Origin: Eremophila alpestris peregrina
Taxonomy: Eukaryota > Chordata > Aves > Passeriformes > Alaudidae
Direction of reading: 5' to 3'
Assembly (NCBI GenBank): GCA_009792885.1
Contig: WMCF01000020.1
Location: 14,785,490-14,849,489, forward strand
Length of the DNA: 64,000 nt
Shown here: positions 13,701 to 25,900 of the stretch, one piece after another
Numbering within the stretch: position 1 is the first letter of the stretch
Layout: each line of letters begins with the position of its first letter
Position numbers and translations under genes: made by a program
Notes under the pieces: generated by a model
Seen by the model: only the letters and a program-made list of their open reading frames with translations
What the model was told of the DNA's origin: nothing
Databases searched by the model: none

Positions 13701-13850
13701 TAAAAGTATTAAAACACTTCTCTGGAAAGTACACAAACTATTAAAAACTGTACAAACTATACCAAGTACAATATTAAAGCTTCAGAGCAGACTCCTAAAT
13801 CTGAAATACCCTGCCAGCTGTTCCCGTTAACCTGTGTCTCCAGAACGCTC
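10731..13850. other. GBF1-PITX3 intergenic region, left part
   Basis: No gene could be supported. The longest frame (10909-11490, plus, 193 codons) resembles no family I know, and it starts at the edge of the CpG island without splice context. No transposon end was recognised. A plus-strand divergent transcript from the GBF1 island could cover this area but there is no direct evidence. Confidence 0.55.
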
Positions 13851-13859
13851 CTGCACTTC

Positions 13860-14470
13860 CAGTGGCATCAAACTCCCCCAGTGAACTTCCCAGTGCAATG
13901 TTTTCATTGTCTTTTCTTGGCCAAGGCAAGCCATGCCTTTTTGGCAGGAGCAAGCCAGGCTCAGTTAGTCATATCTTTGTCACTTCTTGGCTAGACTACA
14001 GCTACGTGATACACCTGGGCATGAAGCCCACAGTGGTTGTCAAATGCCAACTAGAAGAGCATGCTGCAGTGGGAGCCCTGGCTGCCACAAGTGCATCAAA
14101 CCTACCTCTGCTCTCTAGGCCACCTTTTGGCATGAAAGTCAAGCCAAATTCAAGCTTGAGCCCTGATCTTTAAGGCATTTGATGGCATGGACCCAGCATG
14201 GCTAAAAGATCAGTTAAGACACGGAGATGGAAACCATGATCATCAACAACTGCACCACTGTCCAAGAGCAGTGAATCCATCCAACATCAGGACCATGTTT
14301 GTCTGTGGCAGAGACAGGGTCTTCTCTGACAACAAACTCTTCCCAGCTGGTGAAAAAGGAAGGGCATCTAAGATGCTGAGTAATTCCCTTCTTTTGCATA
14401 TCCCATCTCTCTGCCAAGACATTAATCAGGGTCACTCTTGGTTTAGTTTGCGTTTGCCTTTTCTTTTCTA
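13860..14470 (+). mobile_element. Decayed non-LTR retrotransposon (LINE) 3' coding remnant
   Basis: Two adjacent plus-strand frames carry pieces like the region downstream of the reverse transcriptase in L2/CR1-like LINEs. Around 13975-14060 the frame reads SWLDYSYVIHLGMKP, resembling the LDYCN...LGLP block. After stops and a frame change, about 14165-14220 reads as a degraded (F)KAFDGMDPAWLKDQL, resembling the KALNGLGPxYLxDRL block. Around 14310-14360 DRVFSDNKLFPAG resembles the terminal DRAFSVAAPRLWN block. The order and spacing fit one old copy with several frame breaks. The family assignment is from memory and approximate. Confidence 0.5.
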
Positions 14471-14559
14471 TTTTATTTTATCTAAAATACATCAGTCTCC
14501 TGAACCTGTGTGAAGTTCTTGGTCTCTTCTCTGGCAATGAAGTCTCCTGCTGGCAAGAC

Positions 14560-15130
14560 AAAAGATGCACAACAGCTGAGAGGTCTTGGCACTAACCAAA
14601 AAGATCTGCATTTACACAACAAGCACTAGAGCCCTCCCCCCCAAAGACATCCTTCAAGGGTCAGTCCAGCAGTTGAATTGAGGATGCCTTGATGACAGAC
14701 TCCTTCTGCAGCTCACTGAATGGTCTAATCCAACATTCTTTACACTGTGCTCTACAAGGAACCAACTTGGGACATAGTGCCCAAGGGAAGTAACTAAAAT
14801 TAACATTTGTTTCATTATTACTTGTAAGCACAAACTGTATTTGCTGCAGGCTGCTAATGGTGAAAGGTTTGGAGGGAGAGGGAGGCAACTGAAAATAAGG
14901 TCCCTCCATTGCTGCAGACCTTATGCACGGTTTTCTGCTTCCCTGTGGCATGTGGTGATAGAGACAGACTGCCCCGTGGAAAGTGCTAGTGCTGTTACAC
15001 TGTGTCTGCTTCTCTAAATGGAGACAAACCTATGCCGAGCTGGATTAAAATCTTAGCTGGAAACAGATGCGGTCTAGCTTGCTGTCATTTTTGGCAGGCA
15101 AAAGAGCAGTAAGGCAAACACAAGCCCCAG
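14560..15130. other. Intergenic DNA without recognised features
   Basis: I see no gene, repeat end or strong motif cluster in this stretch between the LINE relic and the AT-rich block upstream of PITX3. Confidence 0.5.
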
Positions 15131-15470
15131 ATTACTACCAATAAAAAAACACGGTAATTTCTCGCAAGAGTGTCAATGTTGTGACTCCTTTTAGACTTTC
15201 TGTGTTTCTACTGAATTAACATGTCAGTGTATTTTTTTGAACAGTAATCCATAATTCCTGAGTCTGGTTAACCTCTTTTAACATCCTGTGTTGCTTCGTG
15301 TGCATTTGTCTTCTCATGTCTCTTTATGTCATGTTATGCATTAATTAGGCTCTATAAATATGGCTGGTAAATCGTTCAAGGGTTAAAATTCACTACCGTT
15401 CTCATAACATTATTTCCTAATTTTTAAAATATATCAGTGGAAGAGCTTGAGGGTGACATCATAAATTGGA
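15131..15470 (+). promoter_or_regulatory. Candidate conserved enhancer upstream of PITX3
   Basis: This AT-rich block, with almost no CpG, lies about 1.1 kb upstream of the probable PITX3 first exon. It holds a TAATCC site (15245-15250), the K50-homeodomain/PITX core. It also holds a TATGCATTAATTA octamer/homeobox composite (about 15335-15347) and a CTATAAATATGG sequence close to MEF2 and CArG consensus (about 15352-15363). The motif density and position suggest a cis-regulatory element. Conservation cannot be tested here. Confidence 0.4.
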
Positions 15471-16584
15471 GAGGAGGTTGACATGGGGATGACCTCAAGA
15501 AAAGCAGACTGCAGAATCACACATCGCGCTCCAGAAGAGCCTGACAGGGATAAACCTCTCCCCTGGGCTCTCGGAGCAGGACAGCGAGGCTAAACCCAGC
15601 TTCTATAAACTTCTCCCTGTAAGCACTGGGAGAGAGGAGACCTGTTTACCTGGAGTAAAATGTGTGTGCCAACACGTTCACTGCTTGCTGTCGCAGGTAC
15701 AAGCATCTGGGGACATTGCAGTGAGTGGTCGCACCCTACACTCCTGCACCGGGATTTTGCCGTGAACTTCAGTAGAAGCCAGGCTGGAATCTAAACTACG
15801 AGCAGCATTTGGGCTCCAAAATACCCATCAGCGGGCTGGTGTTTTTCACCACGGTGTTTTTCGCACAGCCAGTAGCCTCCGTGTCCCGGTAGGAGCGGCA
15901 CAGTATCGGCAATGAAGCGCTTCCCGGTACCGCCTAGAGCCGCAACAGCGCGTGCGGTACTAGCCTGTGATTAAACATCCCCTGCAACTGCTGCTCTATC
16001 GTGCAGCGGATCGCTTCCAACTGCTTCCAGCTGACTATGGACTTGGTTCCCCCAAAAAACCTCTGTCTGCCTGGTAGCTCGAACTGCAAAACCCGAACAG
16101 GCTCGCCGCGCCGGTACTGAGAGGAGCGGATGCTCAGCACGGGCTCCAGGGTACCGGATGGCCAAGCACTGAAGAAGGCAGGCAGTATGTGCAGCGATAA
16201 CAGCAGTGTATCCGTGTCCATATCCAGGAGTACCGTGTCCATGCACCGGGGCTGGCGGAGCTCGGAGCTCCGCGCCCGGGACGTGTCCCCGCACCGGCCC
16301 CGCCGCTCGCCCTGCACGGCGCGCGGGACGGGGCGGGGCCAGGCGGGGGGGCGAGGCCTGCCGCCCTCTCCGGCCAATCGGAGGGCAGGGTTGCTGCCGT
16401 ATGTAAATGAGCCGCGGGACGATTGGGCGGCGCGGGCGGGGGCGGTGCCGGGGCGGGCGGCGCTGGACGGGGCGGGCGGCGGCGGGCGCGCAGCTGGAAT
16501 GGGGCGGGCGGGAGCGGGGCGCCCGGTGCAGCTGGCGGGGGGCGCCGGCCGCCCGCCATAAAGTGAATGGCCAGGGTGAATGGG

Positions 16585-16778
16585 AGGCAGTCGGCCGGCG
16601 CCCTCCGCCTCCGCCCTCCCCGTGAGCTGCGGGCCGGCAGCGAAGTGCAGAGTGGCTGGGGAGCCGGGGGGATTTACTTTCTGACAGCAGCAGAGCAGCT
16701 CGGGGCGTGGGGCGGCGGTCAGCTTCGCCCCTCTCGCAGGATTAAGTCCGCTCAGCCGAGCCCGCATCTGGAACCACT
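16585..16778 (+). other. PITX3: Probable PITX3 untranslated exon 1
   Basis: The best plus-strand donor in the island is ACCACT|gtaagtgcc, with the exon ending at 16778. The 5' end is placed about 25-30 bases after the TATA-like cataaag (16558-16564) and is only a guess. PITX3 in mammals has a non-coding first exon followed by a long intron, and the coding exon at 31011 has a splice acceptor just before its ATG, so an upstream exon is required. No in-frame start here can extend the known protein. Confidence 0.55.
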
Positions 16779-18255
16779 GTAAGTGCCTTTCCTTCCCCGG
16801 CGTTCCGGGCGACCTTCTCTCCTCCTTTCTCTCTGCGCCCCTTCATACTAGCCCAGCTTGCGGTGATCTTTTCGATGCTGGTGCAGGCTAAGAGCATCCC
16901 CGGAGGGGTGGCTCGGTGTGCTCTGCTCGGCAGCGCGGGGTCAGCCCCAGTCCCGCCCGAGGCTGGCTTTCCATCGCCTCCCGTGGGTCAAGGGGCGGCA
17001 GCCAGGTGAGAGCGGATGGATAGAGCCCTGCCCTGCCATCCAGAAGGGGTCCCGGGGCTGTGCGCGGCCGAACTGTCCCCCATCGCTGCCGGGAGCGCTG
17101 CCCGGCTGCCGGCGGGGCGCGGCGCTTTCACTGCTCTAACCTTCTAGGGCCCAGCCACCCCCTGCTCGCCGCCGTGGGGGTGCCGCAGCCCCGATCGTCC
17201 CCTCGGGGCCGACGCGGGCCCCTTCCCGACAAGCGTTGCTTTAGTCTCTCTCCGTTGCTAAACTTAGTCATTTTCCACTCGGGCGAGCGGGGCAGGGGCT
17301 GTTTAAATTAGCCAGGATTCGCTGTAAATAACGGCGTTGCGGGCTGTGGCTCAGCTGTCTGCAGGGTCCGGGGCAGAAAGGCGCAGGGAGCAGAGGCGGG
17401 GAGATGTCGCCGGGGAAAAGGAAGGCAGCCCGACGGCTTTTAGACAGTTGGATAAATGATATTTATGTAAGGGCTGGCTCCTGTTTACAGCAGAGCCGAC
17501 CTCCCTGTAGCGCTGGGGAGAAGCGAGCCGGCCCCTGCGGACGGAGCGAATCTGCCCCGGGACGCCGCTGGCTGCGGCGCGCCGGCGGATGGGGTTCCGG
17601 GGACCCGACCGGGAATAACAGACTTGGTCGGGCCGCGGGGAGGGAGCGCTGACTTCGCGGCAGCTCTGCCGGGGACATCGAGCCTCCCCGGCGGAGCGCG
17701 GCTGCCCGGCGCTGGGAGGCTGCGGGCAGAACCGGCTGTCGGGCCTCCGGGCGCTAGCACGGGCTCTCCCGCCTCCTCGGCGCCGGAGGCACGATGCAGA
17801 GCGGTGTCCCTCCGTCCCGCTAAGTGCCCGGGAAGCCCGGCCAACTGTAGCCCGTTCCCGACGGAGCCCGGTAGTGTCCGCTGTCCGTCTATTTCCCGCT
17901 CAACGAGTGCGGCTCCGGGGAAAGAGTTAGCCTGCCAGTGCGGCACCCCCTTGTCCTTTCCCCCGACCTCCTCCTCGGAGCGGGAGTAAGAAACGGGTGC
18001 GTCCCGGCTGGCCGCGGCTCCGACGGGGGAGGGCGACCGAGGCGGGGGCCGATGCCGGCGCTTCGCCGCAGCTGCTGGAGTGGGCTGAGGGAGGGGGGCG
18101 GCGGGCCCGGTGCCGCCGAGCGGGGCACACCTGTCGGCCGTTCACCCGGCGCCCCCGCGGCTGGACAGCTGAGGGGACGAGCGGGGAGGGGGCTGGATTC
18201 CCCCCACGCCAGCAGCGCCAGGGCCCTGCAGAGGCGCTGACGGGGGTTGCCGCAG

Positions 18256-18273
18256 CCCCCCCCCCCCCCCCCC
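18256..18273 (+). repeat. Poly-C tract (18 C)
   Basis: An uninterrupted run of 18 cytosines lies in the CpG-island part of PITX3 intron 1. The opposite strand is poly-G and could form G-quadruplex structures. Run length may be affected by sequencing error. Confidence 0.8.
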
Positions 18274-21249
18274 ACTTCCCGCTGGGGTTAGGCAGCTCGG
18301 AGCAGCAGTCCCTTGGCCGGAGCTCCCGGGGCTCCGCACCCCTTCCCCGCCCGGCCTGCCGAGTTACCAGGAGCAGAGCTCAGCTCCGTACAGGCGGCCG
18401 TAGAGGAACACGCTGCTTCAGGACTCCGGTGCCCCGCAGAGCCTGCAGATGAGCCCCCGGCGCCGCACCCGTCAGATGCTTCGAGCTGGCAGTGCAGAAA
18501 TCAAAACTAATCCCTCACGTCCTCCCTGCTCTTCCACCTGGGAGGGAAACAGCCTTCCGACTGATGAGCCCACGATGCGTCCACTTTTTAAGTGGAGTCT
18601 AGTGCTGAATGCAAAGAGAGGATATTTGGCGTCCCCCAGACAAAATTGTGGGTCTTCCACACATGGCCTGCGGCCTGGAAGACAGGATGCTAGGGGTGAA
18701 ATGGCTCTCTCCCATCTGCAATTTTGGGAGGTGCTAAAAGCAACTGCTCAGGAAGGTGTCTTTCAGAGTCTCACCTCTGTTCCTGTCCTATCTTCCAAAG
18801 AGAGGGAAAGAACCACCTTTTTGGTGATAGGATCAGTGTCTCCCTGGCACCATGTCCAAGCCCTTCAGCATGTGGGTGAGCTGAAAGGAATGGGTGTTTC
18901 TGCAGGCTTTGATGATGCCTTGCTGTGAGGGACAAAAGGCTGCCTGCTGGCTCCTGAACGACTATCTGATCATGGTAGCTGCTTTCCATTTTCACAAATG
19001 TCTGCTGAAGAAGAGCAGAGTTTGATTTTAATATTTTTTAAAATTTAGTTTTCATTAACAAATTGTCACACCATGCCCAGTACTCCTCATAAAGAATCTC
19101 ACAGAGAGATGTCTTTCCCTGCCAGCCTGGGCAAGGGCCGTGGTTTTCCTGCTGTTGCTGTAGTTCCTGGGTTTGCCTGACCTGCAGCCCAGATTCTGCC
19201 CATGCAAGCCCACCTATATTCCTGTCCAAAGCACCGGTTTAAAAATCAGTATTAATCTCTGTCAGAGATACTGTTGCAAGCCTCAATATCTATTACATTT
19301 CTGTAAGGGCTTAATTCAGGCAATTAATAGATCGGCAAATGGTGACTGGATTGCAAAAGTATTGGTTAATGTTCCCTATGGCAAGCTGGCAAAAAAAAAA
19401 AAGGCATCTTCTCGGTCAGATGCTACCCAAAACCTTGAGACTGAGAGGTGAGGCTGACTTTGGAGACTGCCAAAAAGAAAAAGCCAGAAACCTGATCTAG
19501 GAGACCGCTCCAAAAGGAAGATGAGATGAGCAGGGGACATGAGGTCTGTCTCGTGACCTGGCACATGTGCCCTGGCCTTGGGGACAGGGGAGGTACCTGG
19601 GTCTGGGAACAAAGTCCCTGATGGGAGAGCTGCTAGTTTCAAGCTGTTCACCCTGCATCAGGAAGGCAACAGGATGAAACTGTGGTGCCGAGAAGGGTCA
19701 GAAACAGGAGGCTGTGGCGTCTCTGAGCAGGCTCAGCTATTTATCTGGCAGTTTAAAAATGGGAGATTGCTATTTACTTAGGGCCTGATGGCAGAGGGGG
19801 CAAAGCTCCCCGTCTTGCTGTGGGCCACTGGGGCTGAGGGCATTAGGCATTTGCTGTTGGCTGGGGAACGTTCTCTACCAGCTGGTATCAAAGTTCGTGC
19901 TGAGGCTCAAAAAACCCTCTATTGTCAACACCCAGCTGAAATAGTCTGAGGTTTCGGACGGCTGGAGAAGGAATATTTCTGAGGCCAGTCCGCCACACTT
20001 CCCTTCCTCCTCTTTGTGTGCTGCTCCCCCTCACCAGCACCCCTGCCCTTCTCCCGCCTCACCTCTGAATATTAATGCCTCTGGCAGATTGGATAATAAT
20101 GTGACTGGGAATTGAATGAAGCTGGTTATTAGCTCTGGGCTTCCTTGGGGCATTTAAGGGAGTCCACAGGCTGATCCTGGAAGCTTGGCAGCACAAGGGA
20201 CTGGGGCCAGACTCGGCAAAGAGGGGGGGGTCACTTCTGTGGGAAAGGATTTGCTTGAATCCTCATCTCCCTCTGATCCCAGAGGAGGACAGGTATGACA
20301 GCCTAGCCAGAGCAATTCCTGTGGGATGGTTAGCAATAGATCTGTTGGATTTTGGCAAAAAAATTTTAAATATTAGAAGTTTTTTCCAGGAAAGACCTAG
20401 GAGATCTAGCTGGGCAGAAGCTGAGACATTTCTGTTACTAGGCTTTAAAAAGATGTGGGGGGTGAGCAAGGGGTCCCTCTCTTCTCTTCGCATCAGTTTC
20501 AGAGTATTACCAAGCAGATTCAAGAAGAGAGGTAATCCTCTACCCCTGAACGGGAAGTTTCTCACTGATTTGCAGGATGTAGGTTCAGCTTTGGAACACT
20601 CATTTCTGAAGAGCTGAACCTTATGTTCTCTCTCCTCAGGAGCCTACTAGCTTTTCTATATGTAGATCTCTGGATGCTTTAGAACAAAAGGAAATATCCC
20701 TGTTGAGCAGAGGAGAAATTGAGCTCTGGCAGAATTACCTGATCTGAGTCAGAAATACAGCCTCTGTCCCTTGACCCTCAGTCTGATGCTCTTTGCTATC
20801 TCCTAAACCACAGCTCGACCAGAAAATAAACATTTACACCCTTTTGAATAGTGAAAAAGAGGAGGGAAACCAGAGCTGGATTTACAGAAACGGATACTGA
20901 TTTTGTTCCTCTGATTTTTCAACTATTCAGAGTGTTCTGAGATGCGATAATGGGGCTGTAGCAACTGGGGGTCTTAGCAGATTGGGGGAGCTGAGTCCCG
21001 CATGCACTACATTAACCCCTAAAAATCACCATCAGAGCTACTGTGATTGAGACACCTGTTTGTAAACCCCTATCAAACAAGTTCACAATCCCAAATCTGA
21101 GAGCCTAAGAAATACTTCTGTTGGGAGGATATAGCACATATGCCACTCTGAATCACATAGCACTGATCCTATAGGCTATTCTTTTCAAATAAATACGTTA
21201 AATTGCTATTTGGGGAGCTTCGATAGTGTGGCACAGGCTGGAAGGCTCA

Positions 21250-22030
21250 ATACCTGCTGAGCTCTCTGCAAAAACTTAAAAAGTATAAAAATGGAATAAA
21301 ACAAATGATTAGAGGTTTGCAGTTACTTCTACCTCTCTCTTCTCTTTCTCTTTCCATTCCTTCTTTCCCTCAATCTGATTTAAAACAGAAGCAGCCTTCC
21401 CACCAGCCATTGCCTTTTCTCCCCTTTGCAACGCTGCCATTTATATAAGTCTATTTTTCTTTTAAAAAAGCTGATTATAAATGACCATTGTGAAACATGA
21501 GGATTTAACGGTAAATCAAGTTGACCTGTCTGCGTGTGGACATTTTTATTTACTCCTTTTTTTGAAAAGCAAATAAACATAGAATCCCTCCCACATAAAG
21601 CAGCTCCCCACTTAGATTTGAACACAGTTTAAAAGAAATCTCTTTTGTTTTAGCCATTTTTATTTCCTGTTTGTTTCTGAGCTTAGACTTGACAATGAAA
21701 ACCACATGAAATTCCCTTTTTGTTCCATCAGTTTTATTTTTGGTGCCACAATATCCCAACTTCCAGTTCTGTGAATTGGGTTTGGGTTTTATTTGTTTGC
21801 ATTTATTTGAAGGCTATTTTTTAAAAAAAGTAAATATATGGAGGTTTTCTTCCAAAATAAAATGAGTAATACTTTTTAGAGGACTGGATGTACTAGGATA
21901 ATTTTTAAAAAGTAGATCGTTATGGTAAATTAATGGAGCTATAAAGGTCAGGCTCCGTATGGATCCATACCTAAGCAGAGAGAAATACCAAAGTGATGAA
22001 AAATACGGACTTTCTTGTCCCATTTAAAAG
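21250..22030 (+). promoter_or_regulatory. T/A-rich candidate regulatory block in PITX3 intron 1
   Basis: The block is unusually A/T-rich and poor in CpG. It holds a MEF2-like CTATTTTTTA (21814-21823), a homeobox-like taaattaatgg (about 21926-21936), a TATA-like GCTATAAAGG (21939-21948) and a TTTAAAAGGG (about 22024-22033). Mouse Pitx3 has a muscle-specific alternative promoter in intron 1 that uses MEF2 and E-box sites, so this is a possible counterpart. That link is inference. Confidence 0.3.
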
Positions 22031-22599
22031 GGTTTCACAGCTTACTTTGTGTTGGGTGGGTTTTAATAACAATGCTCCAAGTACCCGAGCTCAGATATGC
22101 CCGAGTCGCAGAGCAGGGTGGGAAGCCCTGGCCCTGGAGCTGCAGCAGAGGTTGCTCTCAGGGTGACAGGGTCTGGGCGGGCAGAGGCATTTTTGGCGGT
22201 ACAGTCCCGTCCCCGGAGCAGGCTGGCCCGTGGACGGGACATGGTATGACCCAGGCAGCAGCGTTTTGAGATGGCTCACATCCTTCTGCCCCATCCCTTT
22301 TCTCTCCGAGCCGCTTTGATGGGATCGCCCGAGGGCCAGACTGGCTGAGTAATTAGGGCTCGGCAGCTTGCTCTCCTACCCACCCAAACTGCCTACCTCC
22401 CAGGGCTCCGCATGGGATGCGGCCTCGAGCAGATGGAAAAACTGAGGATTTGGCGGGGAGGTGGGGGGAGAGGGGGGGAGGTGGAGTAGGGGTGGAGGGA
22501 AAATAAAAAGAGGCAGGCTTTGTGCACAGTCCTTAGGCAGCACACTCCCACATGTCAGGATTCCCGAAGTCAAGCCTCTTGGTCTTGCTTTTGCAATGA

Positions 22600-22870
22600 C
22601 TGTTGTGCCCTGGATTTAGGGACGCGAGACATTTTGCCAGGGGCTCGAATGGGACCTCTGGGCGAGAGGCTCCGGGAGAAAGGCTGCTAGCCCTCTCTGC
22701 TTGCCCACCCGCCCTTCCTCTCCTCGCCCCCGATCCGCACGACGTTCGCGGCCGGTGCCCGTCAGGAAACCCGGGCGCTCCGCGGGCCCGATCCTGGCGG
22801 CACGGGCCGTGCGAAGCACTGCGGGATCGGCCCCGGCAGTGTTTGCTAAGTGCCTCCCTCGGCCGCTTCA
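22600..22870 (+). promoter_or_regulatory. Small intronic CpG cluster
   Basis: Many CpG dinucleotides are packed into about 270 bases (gacgttcgcggccgg, gggcgctccgcggg and so on) within an otherwise CpG-poor intron. It may be an intragenic CpG island with an alternative start, or a regulatory element bound by CpG-recognising proteins. No convincing plus-strand splice donor could be assigned to it. Confidence 0.4.
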
Positions 22871-22971
22871 AACAGTGTCTGGGTAAACAGGCTGACCTTC
22901 GGGGCATGTTGCAAGGTCCATAAAGATGCAATGCGGAGAGGGAGCAAGCTCCAGCATCCCTCTCGGAGCCA

Positions 22972-22986
22972 CCCCCCCCCCCCCCC
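22972..22986 (+). repeat. Poly-C tract (15 C)
   Basis: A run of 15 cytosines lies next to the intronic CpG cluster. It is simple-sequence DNA. Confidence 0.8.
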
Positions 22987-25900
22987 GGCCCAGCCCTACC
23001 AGCTGCAGTATCGCAAGGAAGAGGGGAGGGATACTGTGAGCTGAGATCCTCCACTTGTTTTATTCACGGCAGTCTCCATTCTGCAAGGATTTTCCTGCCA
23101 GAAAGCTTTAAAAAAATTTAAATACAAATTACTTGGAGGGAGGAAAAAGACAAATCATCAGGAAACTTTACAGCCAAGCACAGCAGACATCGGCTCCCTC
23201 CAGCACTGCGGGTTTGCACTGAGACAACACATCCCTCGGAGCAAGCCAGCAGTTTCTGGGCTCTTGTTTCCTTAATCAACAGAGCTGCTCGTTGGCCATG
23301 GTTGGCGGGGCCATCACAGAACTCCAGGCAGTTATCTCTTTTCCCTTTGTGGCTCTGCAACCCACTGAGCTCTGACAGGTTGTTTTAAAACCGCTAGCTA
23401 GTACCAACCCTCCCCCCAAAAAAGCTTCTTTCTAGCTGCTGGTTTTGCTGAGTTCTGTCATAGAACAAATGTTTGTGATCAAGTTGAAGTTCTCCAGAAA
23501 GGATTTCCAGAAGTGGTGATGGATGGCAGACACTGGCAGCTCTAGTGCATGGAGGTCAGACAGGCATAGTGGTGTGGCATGCTGGTGGCAGGGCATCCAT
23601 CCCAACCTTCAACCCCCTGCATTACCCACTTGATGAGGAACTATGTTGAGTGTGTTTACTAATTGTGAGAATCATTTACATCCTTGATAACATCTCATTC
23701 ATCCACTGCCCTCCATCTGCATACAAATCTCCTAACAGCAGCTGGAGTCACAGAGTTATCAGGGCCTCCCTAAAATGAGCCAACTTTACAGCCACAGAGA
23801 TACAGAAATTACCCTGCCCAGCTTCTGCAAGCACAGCCCCCATAGGAATCAGGCCAGTTTCCTTTGACTGCCAGAATAATTAGTCAAATTTATACAATCT
23901 CCCAACTAAATACAGCAACACATACCGATCTGCTGATGCCAGGCCCTGGTGGCCTTTGCTGCTGCATGAGCAGCGCGTGTTCAGCTGAGCTGCAGACAGG
24001 CTGCCTGCACCTCTCATTCCTGCCCAGGATCCTGCCTTGCAACTGGCTCCACAAAAGCGGATCACAATCCCTTGCACACTGTGGCTGTGCAGCTATTTCT
24101 CTCACGCAGATGCAGGCAGATCCCTCAGTAGTGGCACGAGTTGCTTTGGAGCCAGCCTGACAGGGCTGCAAGAGAGGGCAAGGGCAGGTGGGGATGAACA
24201 GAGTCAGTATGTTCCGGCCAGGCTAATGCAGGCACTCCACTTTAGCAGATCCTGTATTTCAGTTGCAAGGTTTTCCCAGGCAGAATTTCTTACTGAAATC
24301 AGTCTTTTTTCTCCCTTCCCCAAACCAAAGGGATTTATTTCCCTAAAGGACTTTTCTTCTCCCAGAACTGCAGACCGTGCACTCGCTCCTAGCACTCCTG
24401 CATTATGGATCCACACCATGCCGGAAACCTTGTGCGATCAAAAGTTGTTTGGGCAAAACTGAGTTTTTGCTGATTTATTTTGTTCCAGATGCCTAATAAA
24501 CAAAGGAAGCCATAACAAAGCATAGCCTTATTAATATAACTGCACAGTCTGTCAGAACGAAAATCTCAGTCCTAGTTGATAGATCCAAGGTGCCAAACAC
24601 CCCACTGAGGCATAGCATCCAAGGGGCACTGGAAACACAGCTGAACACAGTGAGACACAATGCTTAGAAGAATGCAAGAACTATGACTGTTCAGTTTAGG
24701 GAAAAAAACAACTTTTCAGAAAGTCTGGAAGTGCTAAAATTAGCAATTTGTTTCAAAATTTTGTGTGCTATTTCAGAAGCTATCCAGGTACGCTAAGGGT
24801 AGCACTAAGGTCCAAAGATACTATTGCAAAGAACTTGCTTTAAGCCAAGCCCAAGCACATTATCCTGCCTCTGCAGAACCCAATGCTTTGGCTTGGCAGG
24901 GTCTGCAGCAGTCCCGGGGACAGCAGACACACCTGTTGTGAGGAGCGATGCACTGTGTATGGGGCATGGTGACATCAGGGTGCTTCCACAGCACAGGGGC
25001 ACAGTGCAGCCCATCAAATAAGCGAACAGGACACATTCCATTGTGGGCTTTTTTTGCTGTGGACATGGGTATGGAGCTGTCAATCCTTGGGACATTTCCA
25101 TTGTGATAATCCTCCAGAATACAGGCAGTTTATTAACCCTCTGCTGCCCAGAGCAGAGGTTTCAGCCATCATCCTCTGCAGCAGGAGGTTCATGTCAAAG
25201 TGAGGGATGTGAGTGGCCTGATCCCATCTTGCAGGCTGCCTCCAGTCCCCAGGAAATGCATTAGGCAGCATCCAGCAAGGTTGTGCATTTTCCTAGCGCC
25301 TCTTATTTGAGGATCTGAAAGCACTTAAAATAATTTTGCTTCATTACCTCCACCAGCTCAGATATGCTCATTTATGTGATTTCTGAGATGCAGGATACAA
25401 TCCCAGAGTAGTCAAATAGTTTTACCTACATCATAAGACAAGTCAGTGGCAGCACCTTACCTCCTCACCCTCTTCCCACCTCACATTATTGGGAACTTCT
25501 CCTTAGAGCCATGCACAAAACCAGAAATAACCTGGACTCCCTCATCAGAAAGCTGCCAGCTCTCAGGTCCTTGCTGCTGGCTGTGGCCAGGAAACCTGGC
25601 AGCAAGAGCCTGGGCTACTGCAGTTCTGTGGCACCATGCACGGCTCTCAGTGCTCTGCAGCCCAATCCATGTGTGGGGCAGTGCCAGACAACTTGCTCTG
25701 ACAACAAACCCACTAAGTCACTCAGGAAGCTTGGCAATTCCTACTGATGAGAGGAATAAAACCCCTAAATCATGTTCCAGGCTTCAAAGCAGCACACACC
25801 ACTATGAAGCCACTCTCAGGAGCTCAGGGGTTAGTGCCCAGCTGTAGGGACTAAATTGAGAAATAAAGTTTATTATAACCTGTGACTCAGCCCTTGCTGG

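Larger units (their letters stand above)
15900..18500 (+). promoter_or_regulatory. PITX3: CpG island: PITX3 promoter region
   Basis: CpG-dense DNA extends about 2.6 kb across the probable first exon. The core has many GGGCGG boxes (about 16330-16520), a CCAAT (16374-16378), an inverted CCAAT ATTGG (16422-16426), an octamer-like ATGTAAAT (about 16401-16408) and a weak TATA-like cataaag (16558-16564). The island continues well into intron 1. Broad islands of this kind are common at developmental transcription-factor genes. Confidence 0.7.

Noticed and set aside
16134..16767. Long GC-rich frames on both strands around the PITX3 first exon
   Set aside because: These are composition artefacts. 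The real first exon is untranslated, judged by the acceptor just before the ATG at 31043.
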